This document shows positions 1-5,027 of a stretch of 5,027 bases of DNA, in pieces. Every line of letters starts with the position of its first letter. Positions within the stretch are counted from its first letter, which is position 1. Below the pieces are notes generated by a model. It searched no databases and was not told the origin of the DNA. It saw only the letters and a program-made list of their open reading frames with translations. Location: NCBI GenBank assembly GCA_030624945.1, contig JAUXJB010000146.1:1-5027 (forward strand), read 5' to 3'. Source of the stretch: Deltaproteobacteria bacterium (GTDB lineage Bacteria > Myxococcota_A > UBA9160 > SZUA-336). A program made the translations under genes and the position numbers.

Positions 1-2
1 AC

Positions 3-485
3 ACGACAGGCGCCCGCGGTCGAGCCGTACGCGTCTTCGCCGACGGCTCCTTCGACGGGTACGTTCACCTGAAGCCCGGCGAGAACAACCTCACCGTGGA
101 GGCGCGCGCACCCGACGGACGGGAGTTCCGCGTCGAGCGCACGGTCCACTACAAGGCTCCCAAGGGCATCACCTTGGGCGCGCTCAAGCGGGCCAGCGAG
201 CTCCGCGAGTCCCTGCGGGTGCGCACCGCGGAGACCGAGCTAGCAGCCCGAGCGCACGGCAAGCTCACGCTGAAGCGCAGCATCGAGATCCAGGTCGACC
301 CTACTCGGGCCTTGCGCTACGTCGGGCGCGGACGGCCGCGCCCGCGCGCACTTCGCTCGCCTACGGCTCGCTGCGCGCCGCGCCTTTGGCGCGGCTTGCG
401 GACCGCAGACCTCCTTACATGTCCCGGGGGCTCTCCGGGAAGACGCCCAGGTAGGCCAGACACGCGTGGGTCAGCTCGGTGGTGA
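3..485 (+). CDS. 3' end of a gene with an Ig-like C-terminal domain; tail probably read-through
   Basis: This frame is open from the first bases of the window to a TGA at 483-485, giving 160 codons with the true start outside. Residues 1-50 show alternating beta-strand patterns with a DGSF turn and a PGENNLTVEA segment. That is typical of bacterial Ig-like or glucodextranase-B-like extracytoplasmic domains. Residues 57-83 look helical (ALKRASELRESLRVR), and residues 85-99 form one more strand ending SIEIQVD. I recall similar endings in proteobacterial von Willebrand A-domain proteins, but no VWA domain is visible here, so that identity is only a guess. From about residue 104 the sequence becomes arginine/proline-rich, third positions lose their G/C preference, and the frame crosses a hairpin cluster and the end of the convergent TetR gene. 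The natural C-terminus probably lay near residue 100. Coding up to about base 300 is fairly secure; the remainder is doubtful. Confidence 0.55.
   Translation, partial: TTGARGRAVRVFADGSFDGYVHLKPGENNLTVEARAPDGREFRVERTVHYKAPKGITLGALKRASELRESLRVRTAETELAARAHGKLTLKRSIEIQVDPTRALRYVGRGRPRPRALRSPTARCAPRLWRGLRTADLLTCPGGSPGRRPGRPDTRGSARW
324..407. repeat. Cluster of G+C hairpins, possible REP-like palindromic element
   Basis: Consecutive inverted repeats lie between the credible end of the first gene and the TetR stop. They are a 7-bp stem, GGGCGCG (324-330) with CGCGCCC (337-343); a 7-bp stem, GCGCGCA (344-350) with TGCGCGC (372-378) around a 21-nt loop; and an 8-bp stem, GCCGCGCC (377-384) with GGCGCGGC (388-395) around TTT. 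A 4-bp stem follows (397-400 with 404-407). The loop of the second hairpin has a direct repeat GCTCGC at 355-360 and 366-371 flanking CTACG. There is no T-tract, so this is not a standard intrinsic terminator, although it could still stop or pause transcription between two converging genes. The composition resembles dispersed extragenic palindromes of high-GC bacteria, but a copy number cannot be judged from one window. Confidence 0.5.
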
Positions 486-1083
486 TCCGTTCCGCGTTCC
501 AGGGCCGACCCGATACGTCTCCCGACTCGTAGAACAGAACGCGGCTCTGGAGAAAGTTGGTCACCATCTGGCTCGCGAACTCCGCGGCGATGGCGGGCTC
601 GGGGTGCAGGATCTCGCGGCGGCGCGAGATGATCAGCGCGACGAAGCCGTCATTCGACTGGCGAACGAGGCGCTCCATACGCTCCTGGAAGCTGCGATCA
701 TAGACCGTGCGCAGCAGGAAGGCCCGGAGCAGCCCGACCCGATCGCCGTGGACGCTCACCCGGAACCCGATGATGGCCTGGACCGCCCCGGAGACGGAGA
801 ACCCGCGCCAGCGCTCGAGATCGGCCGTGCCCGCGGTCGTCGCCTGGGCCTCGGCCACGAAACGCTCGAAGAGCGTGTTTAGCAGGGCGTCCTTGTCGCG
901 AAAGCGGGCGTAGAAGGCACCCACCGACGAGCCGGCACGCCGGGCGATGTCGGCCACGCCGACGTCTTCCCAGGCCTTCTCGCCCAGCAGCACCTCTGCT
1001 GCATCCAGCAGACGATCGAGGGTGGCACGGCTGCGCGCCTGTTGGGGAGGACGAATCCACTCGAGCTGGGGGGCTGTGGTCAC
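415..1083 (-). CDS. TetR/AcrR-family transcriptional repressor
   Basis: This 222-residue protein is close to the usual TetR length of about 200. The N-terminal DNA-binding domain spans roughly residues 16-68. It starts with the basic RSRATLDRLLDAAEVLL helix, followed by VADIARRAGSSVGAFYARF (residues 43-61), which is the conserved helix-turn-helix with its recognition helix, and then the DKDALL helix-4 motif. Residues 70-215 are a helical ligand-binding and dimerisation domain with no recognisable effector signature, so the inducer is unknown. The start is GTG (1081-1083), supported by GGAG at 1090-1093 with a 6-nt spacer; the stop is TAA (415-417). The gene lies 93 bp downstream of the symporter gene on the same strand. 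It has its own candidate promoter and an inverted repeat just upstream, which suggests autorepression. Whether it also controls the transporter genes is not shown by the sequence. The family call is secure; the target and ligand are not. Confidence 0.93.
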   Translation of the reverse strand: MTTAPQLEWIRPPQQARSRATLDRLLDAAEVLLGEKAWEDVGVADIARRAGSSVGAFYARFRDKDALLNTLFERFVAEAQATTAGTADLERWRGFSVSGAVQAIIGFRVSVHGDRVGLLRAFLLRTVYDRSFQERMERLVRQSNDGFVALIISRRREILHPEPAIAAEFASQMVTNFLQSRVLFYESGDVSGRPWNAERITTELTHACLAYLGVFPESPRDM

Positions 1084-1089
1084 TGCGGG

Positions 1090-1093
1090 CTCC
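1090..1093 (-). promoter_or_regulatory. Ribosome binding site for the tetR-type gene
   Basis: GGAG on the minus strand lies 6 nt before a GTG codon. It supports that GTG as the start even though the frame stays open upstream with no ATG, GTG or TTG nearby. Confidence 0.6.
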
Positions 1094-1096
1094 GGA

Positions 1097-1122
1097 CGAA
1101 TCAGTATGCGAATTCTGATTCG
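1097..1122. promoter_or_regulatory. Inverted repeat, likely TetR operator
   Basis: Two perfect 8-bp arms, CGAATCAG (1097-1104) and CTGATTCG (1115-1122), flank a 10-bp partly symmetric centre. In all, 11 of 13 base pairs across the dyad match. The length and symmetry suit a TetR-family dimer site. The site lies 13-39 bp upstream of the repressor's own GTG start, directly below the candidate -10 hexamer and over the expected transcription start. Binding there would block the repressor's own transcription, as is common for this family. The symmetry is seen directly; the assignment as operator is inferred. Confidence 0.65.
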
Positions 1123-1123
1123 G

Positions 1124-1151
1124 ATCCTCGCGCATTCGATATCGATGTCAA
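1124..1151 (-). promoter_or_regulatory. Candidate sigma-70 promoter of the tetR-type gene
   Basis: A perfect TTGACA -35 hexamer (1146-1151, minus strand) is followed after 16 bp by GAGGAT (1124-1129), a weak -10 that matches the consensus at three positions. Transcription would start near 1117, inside the inverted repeat. The spacer contains a 10-bp palindrome, TCGATATCGA (1136-1145). The -35 match is exact, while the -10 is poor, so a repressor-dependent or weak promoter is plausible. Confidence 0.45.
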
Positions 1152-1176
1152 GTCCGGCACGGGTACAGAGGGGCCG

Positions 1177-2868
1177 CTAGGACTTGTGGGGGAGGCGGAT
1201 GTCCTCGATCAGCTGCTGCACCTCGGCGGGAGGGGGCGGCGTGAGCCGACTCACGACCAGCGTCACCGCAAAGTTGAGGAGCATGCCCACCGTTCCGATC
1301 CCCTCGGGACTGATGCCGAACAGCCAGTCCGACGCCCCGGCCTCGGGCCGAAAGGTGCGGAAATAGACGATGTAGGCGCCCGTGAAGAGGATGCCCGTCA
1401 GCATCCCGGCGATCGCGCCCTCCCTGGATGCCCGCTTGCTGAACACGCCGAGCACCAGGATCGGGAAGAAGCTCGAGGCGGCCAGCCCGAAGGCATAGGC
1501 GACGACCTGGGCCACGAAGCCCGGGGGGTTGACCCCGAAGTAGCCCGCGACCAGGACGGCCGCACCCGCGGAGATCCGAGCCAGGATCAGCTCGCGACGC
1601 TCGCTCATGCCGGGCGTGAAGATGGACTTGAACAGGTCGTGCGAGATCGAGGCGGAGATCACCAGCAACAGACCCGCCGCGGTCGAGAGCGCCGCCGCCA
1701 GGCCCCCCGCCGCCACCAAGGCGACCACCCAGGCGGGCAGACCCGCGATCTCGGGATTGGCCAGCACCATGATGTCGCGGTCCACGTGGAGCTCGTTCGT
1801 GGCGTCGTCGGGCGCGTAGGTGATCACGCCGTCGCCGTCCTTGTCCTCGAAGCGAATGAGACCGGTCTTCTCCCAGCTCAGGAACCACTCCGGGGCCTCG
1901 TCGTAGGCAGCTCCGTGTAGCGTCTGGACCATGTTGACGCGCGCGAAGGTCGCGACCGCGGGCGCCGTGGTGTAGAGCAAGCCGATGAAGACCAGCGCCC
2001 ACATGACACTCCAGCGCGCGGCGCGCGCGCTGCGCACCGTGTAGAAGCGAATCAGCACGTGCGGCAGGCCGGCGGTCCCGGCCATCAGGGCCAGCGTGAT
2101 GGCAAAGACGTCGATCATGCTCTTCTTGCCCGCGACGAAGGCCGCCGTGTACTCGGGAAAGCCCAGATCCCGATGAATCTGATCGATCGTCTCCAGCAGG
2201 TAGATCCCCGCGTTGGGACCGCTCGCCACGGTGGAGCCGAAGCCGAGCTGAGGAATCGGATTCCCCGTCAGGGCCATCGAGATGGCGACCGCCGGGATCA
2301 GATAGGCCACGATCAACACGATGTACTGCGCGACCTGCGTGTAGGTGATGCCGCGCATGCCGCCCAGCGTCGCGTACAGGAACACGAGCGCCATGCCGAT
2401 CAACACGCCCGCATCGACGGGGACCTCGAGGAAGCGCGAGAAGACGATCCCGACGCCCCGCATCTGACCGGCCACATAGGTGAAGGACACGAAGATGGCG
2501 CAGCCGACGGCGACGACCCGCGCGAGCTGTGAGTAATAGCGGTCGCCGACGAACTCCGGGACGGTGTACTTGCCGTACTTGCGCAGGTAGGGCGCGAGCA
2601 ACAGGGCGAGGAGGACGTACCCGCCGGTCCAGCCCATCAGGTAAATCGTCCCCGTGTAGCCCATGAAGGAGATGAGTCCCGCCATGGAAATGAACGACGC
2701 GGCGCTCATCCAGTCGGCGCCGGTCGCCATGCCGTTCGCGATGGCGGGGATACCCTGGCCCGCCACGTAGAACTCCGACGTCGAGCGCACGCGGCTCCAG
2801 ATGGCGATCCCGATGTAGAGGGCGAACGTGAGACCGACGATCAGATAGGTCCAGCTCTGAATTCCCAT
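1177..2868 (-). CDS. Sodium:solute symporter, VC_2705-type large subunit (ActP-like)
   Basis: This 563-residue integral membrane protein belongs to the solute:sodium symporter (SSS) family. It is predicted to import a small carboxylate with Na+ across the cytoplasmic membrane. About 13 hydrophobic segments are visible, the first at residues 8-26. The family signature is clear at 169-181 (GGMRGITYTQVAQ). GGLAAALSTAAG at 388-399 corresponds to the TM8 region holding the Na2-site Ser/Thr pair, here S395 and T396. A soluble loop between membrane segments (about 313-375) carries an aspartate-rich DKDGDGVIT stretch (342-350) followed by DRDIMVLANPEIAGLP. I recall this loop as characteristic of the VC_2705 subfamily, which is always partnered by a DUF4212 protein, as it is here. 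The start is ATG, with GAGG 5 nt upstream that overlaps the partner's stop. The length is close to that of acetate permease ActP. The substrate (acetate, lactate, propionate or similar) cannot be read from the sequence. Confidence 0.93.
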   Translation of the reverse strand: MGIQSWTYLIVGLTFALYIGIAIWSRVRSTSEFYVAGQGIPAIANGMATGADWMSAASFISMAGLISFMGYTGTIYLMGWTGGYVLLALLLAPYLRKYGKYTVPEFVGDRYYSQLARVVAVGCAIFVSFTYVAGQMRGVGIVFSRFLEVPVDAGVLIGMALVFLYATLGGMRGITYTQVAQYIVLIVAYLIPAVAISMALTGNPIPQLGFGSTVASGPNAGIYLLETIDQIHRDLGFPEYTAAFVAGKKSMIDVFAITLALMAGTAGLPHVLIRFYTVRSARAARWSVMWALVFIGLLYTTAPAVATFARVNMVQTLHGAAYDEAPEWFLSWEKTGLIRFEDKDGDGVITYAPDDATNELHVDRDIMVLANPEIAGLPAWVVALVAAGGLAAALSTAAGLLLVISASISHDLFKSIFTPGMSERRELILARISAGAAVLVAGYFGVNPPGFVAQVVAYAFGLAASSFFPILVLGVFSKRASREGAIAGMLTGILFTGAYIVYFRTFRPEAGASDWLFGISPEGIGTVGMLLNFAVTLVVSRLTPPPPAEVQQLIEDIRLPHKS

Positions 2869-2873
2869 CCGGG

Positions 2874-2877
2874 CCTC
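2874..2877 (-). promoter_or_regulatory. Ribosome binding site of the symporter gene, overlapping the upstream stop
   Basis: GAGG lies 5 nt before the symporter ATG, and its first G is also the last base of the upstream gene's TAG stop. Only 8 nt separate the two genes. This indicates one transcript and probable translational coupling of the small and large subunits. Confidence 0.65.
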
Positions 2878-3134
2878 TAATCGAGATCGAAGCGGCGGTC
2901 GACGCGGTCCATCCAGCGCGCGTACACGAAGATCAGCGCGACGAAGACGTAGATGGCGCCCTGCTGCGCGAACCAGAATCCGAGGGGGAAGCCGCCGAGC
3001 GAGAACGCGTTCAGGGGCTCCACGAGCAGAATCCCGAGTCCGAACGACACCGCGAACCAGATGCTGAGCAGCACGACCAGGGCTCGGATGTTCTCGCGCC
3101 AGTAGCTTTTGGCGTCACGGCTGCCCTCTGCCAC
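2877..3134 (-). CDS. DUF4212 small membrane protein, symporter small subunit
   Basis: This 85-residue protein starts with a short hydrophilic N-terminus carrying the family's YWRENIRALVVLL motif (residues 11-23). Two membrane segments follow at roughly 17-38 and 53-72. They are separated by a loop with NAFSLGGFPLGFWFAQQG, which is highly typical of DUF4212 (TIGR03647, putative solute:sodium symporter small subunit). The second segment ends in YARWMDRVDRRFD. Length and motif order match the family. It is known as the obligate neighbour of VC_2705-type large symporters and is thought to assemble with or stabilise them, though its exact role is uncertain. The start is GTG (3132-3134), preceded by GGAGG. 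Another GTG overlaps it out of frame. The symporter follows after 8 nt, making this the first gene of a two-gene operon. Confidence 0.92.
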   Translation of the reverse strand: MAEGSRDAKSYWRENIRALVVLLSIWFAVSFGLGILLVEPLNAFSLGGFPLGFWFAQQGAIYVFVALIFVYARWMDRVDRRFDLD

Positions 3135-3262
3135 ACGGCCCTCCCCGCCCGACGTCCTCTGCCGACGGCGAGGCCGACCGAGCCCGGCGCCGGGCGCGCC
3201 CAGCCTAGACTCGGACGCCCCTCAGGGGCAAGTCGCAGACATTTTCGCTACCAAGCCCCCCG
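3135..3262. promoter_or_regulatory. Divergent intergenic region with two perfect palindromes
   Basis: This 128-bp spacer must hold the promoters for both the transporter operon (-) and the SNF2 gene (+). It contains a perfect 14-bp palindrome, GCCCGGCGCCGGGC (3182-3195), and GCCCCT (3217-3222) paired with AGGGGC (3224-3229) around one base. A weak minus-strand promoter is possible: TTGCCC (3226-3231), an 18-bp spacer, then TAGGCT (3202-3207), with the second palindrome overlapping its -35. On the plus strand, TAGACT (3206-3211) could be a -10, but no matching -35 is seen. The palindromes are certain; the promoter calls are weak. Confidence 0.35.
3140..3144 (-). promoter_or_regulatory. Ribosome binding site for the DUF4212 gene
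   Basis: GGAGG on the minus strand lies 5 nt before the GTG at 3132-3134 and decides the start, since no ATG is available at the N-terminus expected for the family. The local G-rich run (GGGGAGGG) makes the exact register slightly uncertain. Confidence 0.55.
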
Positions 3263-5027
3263 ATGTGGCGGCCCGGGAACAAGCTCGTTCACCCGTTCAA
3301 CCCCGAGCTCGGTACGGGACTGGTCGTCGACGTATCGGGACGCTTTCTCAAGGTCTATTTCCCCGCGGTGGAACGAGAGATCACCCTGGCTGCCGAGGGG
3401 GCGGGACTGGAGCCGCTGGTGCTCCCCCCGGGCTCGCGCGCCCGCTTGATCGAGAGCGGCGACGAGATCGAGATCGCCGCGTGGGATGGGAAGTCGGGCT
3501 GCTACACGACGAGCGACGGTCGGGTCGTCGGAGATGCCGAGATCTGGCCGGTCGACGCGTCCAACTCCCCGATCGAACGTCTCGCACAGCTGCGTCTGGA
3601 TCGCCTCGGCACCGTTCGAAATCGGCTCGAGGGAATCCGGCTGATCCAGATCCGAGAGGCCGGCGGGCTCGGGAGCCTGCTCGGGGGCCGGATCGAGCTG
3701 TTTCCCCACCAGCTCCACACCGCGCTCGCCGCACTGGACCACGATCCTGTGCGCTGGCTCCTGGCCGATGAGGTCGGGCTCGGCAAGACGGTGGTCGCCA
3801 GCTTGATCCTCTCCTCGCTCGTCCGGACGGGTCGGGCCGAACGCGCGCTGGTCATCGCACCGGAGACACTCACGGTGCAATGGCTCGGCGAGCTGTACCG
3901 GAAGTTCCATCAGATATTCGTGCTGCTCGACCGCGAGCGCATCGAGAGCGTCACCCGCGACTACGAAGAGGACGCGAACTCCTTCGACGTCCACCCCTTT
4001 GGGGTCATCTCCACGGATCTCCTCACGAGCGACCCCGAGCTCTCGGCCCAGGCACAGAAGGTCGACCTCGATCTCGTCGTGGTGGACGAGGCGCACCGCC
4101 TGTCGGATCCCGCGATCGAGGCCGTGGTCGCGCCTCTGGTGAGGAGATCGAAGCACGCACTCCTGCTGACGGCGACACCGCTGGCGGCCGACCGCAAGGG
4201 GTTCTTCCAGCTGCTCTCGCTGCTTCATCCCAAGAGCTTCGAGTCCTTCGAGACCTTCGACCGCGAGGTCGAAGCGGGCGAGGCCGCCGTGGCCTGCACC
4301 AGCGCCGTGCGTCGGGACGACATCGGAGGCTGGCCACCGCGACACGCCATCGGCATCGATCTGCCGCCCACGTTGAAGGAGCCCAAACGGGATCCCCGGG
4401 CGCGCTGGATCGCGGATCAGGCGCGCACGTGGTTCGAGACTCACGAGAAGGTCCTGGTCTTCGTTCACGAGACGAAGACCCTCGAGAAGCTGAAGAAGTT
4501 CTTCGAATCGGAGACCCGCACCCAGGTGTCCGTATTCCATGAGGGACTGACGGCACCTCAGCGCGACATCGAGGTGGCGAGGTTTCGCGAATCGAACGCG
4601 CCGCTCTTGCTCGTCTCCAAGGCGGGAACCGAGGGACGCAACTTCCAGTTCTGTGACCGGATGGTCCATTACGACCTGCCGTCCGATCCCGTGCTGCTCG
4701 AGCAACGCATCGGGAGGCTGGACCGGATCGGCCGCAAGAAGGACGTCGAGATCGTGTACTTCCGCTGCCAGAAGGCCAAGCCCGATCTGGCGCGGTTGTT
4801 CGAGCAGCTGGATCTGTACGAGCGACCGTCCGCGGGCCTTGATGCCGCCCTGGCGCCGATCCGCGCCGCGATCGAGGAGGCCTCGGAGCGCAGGAAGACG
4901 CTCGACATCGATGCCCTGGTCGCGCGCGTCGCGGCCGAGCGCGAGGCCTCGCTCAACGTACCGCGGGTCCTCTACACGAACGCCTATGAGGCTTCGCAGG
5001 AGGAGAAGATTTTCGCGCTCGTGCCCG
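3263..5027 (+). CDS. RapA/HepA-like SNF2 ATPase, RNA polymerase-associated (3' end outside window)
   Basis: 588 codons are visible and the frame is still open at the window edge. RapA of E. coli is about 970 residues, a Swi2/Snf2 ATPase that binds RNA polymerase and promotes its recycling after termination. Here residues 1-60 (PGNKLVHPFNPELGTGLVVDV and a following strand pattern) resemble RapA's N-terminal Tudor-like domain. FPHQL (147-151) precedes Walker A, ADEVGLGKT (168-176, K175). Walker B is DEAH (275-278), and motif III is TATP (303-306). The second RecA lobe has VFHEGL, then EGRNFQF (457-463), and motif VI, QRIGRLDRIGR (481-491). FPHQL, DEVGLGKT, EGRNFQF and QRIGRLDRIG are specific to the RapA branch rather than generic SNF2. 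The linker between lobes is short. The ATG has no clear Shine-Dalgarno sequence, yet no other start exists between it and the in-frame stop at 3206-3208. The gene diverges from the transporter operon. Stand-alone SNF2 proteins also occur in defence loci, but no defence partner is visible. Confidence 0.88.
   Translation, partial: MWRPGNKLVHPFNPELGTGLVVDVSGRFLKVYFPAVEREITLAAEGAGLEPLVLPPGSRARLIESGDEIEIAAWDGKSGCYTTSDGRVVGDAEIWPVDASNSPIERLAQLRLDRLGTVRNRLEGIRLIQIREAGGLGSLLGGRIELFPHQLHTALAALDHDPVRWLLADEVGLGKTVVASLILSSLVRTGRAERALVIAPETLTVQWLGELYRKFHQIFVLLDRERIESVTRDYEEDANSFDVHPFGVISTDLLTSDPELSAQAQKVDLDLVVVDEAHRLSDPAIEAVVAPLVRRSKHALLLTATPLAADRKGFFQLLSLLHPKSFESFETFDREVEAGEAAVACTSAVRRDDIGGWPPRHAIGIDLPPTLKEPKRDPRARWIADQARTWFETHEKVLVFVHETKTLEKLKKFFESETRTQVSVFHEGLTAPQRDIEVARFRESNAPLLLVSKAGTEGRNFQFCDRMVHYDLPSDPVLLEQRIGRLDRIGRKKDVEIVYFRCQKAKPDLARLFEQLDLYERPSAGLDAALAPIRAAIEEASERRKTLDIDALVARVAAEREASLNVPRVLYTNAYEASQEEKIFALVP

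Noticed and set aside
324..407. Bidirectional intrinsic terminator
   Set aside because: The stems are strong, but no U-tract follows on either strand, so the canonical call is not supported.
1042..1920. 292-codon plus-strand open frame opposite the symporter and TetR genes
   Set aside because: The translation is rich in Gly, Arg, Asp and His without domain patterns, and it lies opposite two well-supported genes.
1148..2002. 284-codon minus-strand frame within the symporter gene
   Set aside because: It is a shifted frame of the symporter coding sequence. The Arg/Gly-rich translation has no membrane segments or motifs.
2050..2057. Single CGAATCAG, identical to one arm of the putative TetR operator
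   Set aside because: There is no matching second arm at the proper distance, and it lies within the symporter coding sequence. It is probably chance.
2252..2264. GGAATC-G-GATTCC palindrome
   Set aside because: It is inside the symporter gene, is explained by ordinary codons, and has no promoter nearby.
3248..4705. Long 485-codon open frame on the minus strand inside the SNF2 gene
   Set aside because: It is antisense to a frame carrying all the SNF2 motifs in order. Its own translation is low-complexity and charged with no recognisable domain, as expected for shadow frames in high-GC DNA.
3263..5027. SNF2 gene as part of an anti-phage defence island
   Set aside because: The motifs point to the RapA housekeeping branch, and no nuclease, methylase, phospholipase D or other defence partner is visible in the window.

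Overview
The window is high-GC bacterial DNA, roughly two thirds G+C by eye, with dense genes and strong G/C third-position bias. The style and protein families suit a deltaproteobacterial or myxobacterial-type proteobacterium, or a related environmental lineage. This placement is an inference; no rRNA or other phylogenetic marker is present.

Layout. Bases 3-485 (+) are the 3' end of a gene that starts outside the window. Its last credible domain is an Ig-like beta fold followed by a helix, and its reading frame then runs into a hairpin-rich palindromic stretch (324-407) with no coding character. Bases 415-1083 (-) encode a TetR-family repressor that converges on, and overlaps, that frame. 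Its upstream region (1084-1151) holds a near-perfect 26-bp inverted repeat and a consensus -35 hexamer, which suggests autoregulation. Bases 1177-2868 (-) encode a large 563-residue sodium:solute symporter. It is preceded by, and translationally coupled to, an 85-residue small membrane partner of the DUF4212 type (2877-3134, -). The pair is the known two-gene unit of the VC_2705/ActP-like branch of the SSS family. From 3263 to the window end (+), a divergent gene encodes a RapA/HepA-like SNF2 ATPase, with 588 codons visible and the C-terminus cut off. The 128-bp divergent intergenic region (3135-3262) contains two perfect palindromes.

How the parts work together. The DUF4212 protein and the symporter very probably form one Na+-coupled monocarboxylate-type uptake system. 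The TetR gene lies downstream on the same strand but appears to have its own promoter and operator, so it may sense a related metabolite or only be a neighbour. The RapA-like ATPase is expected to act on stalled or post-termination RNA polymerase and has no obvious link to transport.

No CRISPR array, mobile-element gene, tRNA or rRNA is visible. The gene content is mostly ordinary. The points most worth a second look are the palindromic operator at 1097-1122, the hairpin cluster with apparent read-through at the end of the first gene, and the compact architecture of the RapA-like protein. I do not see a convincing undescribed multi-gene system.
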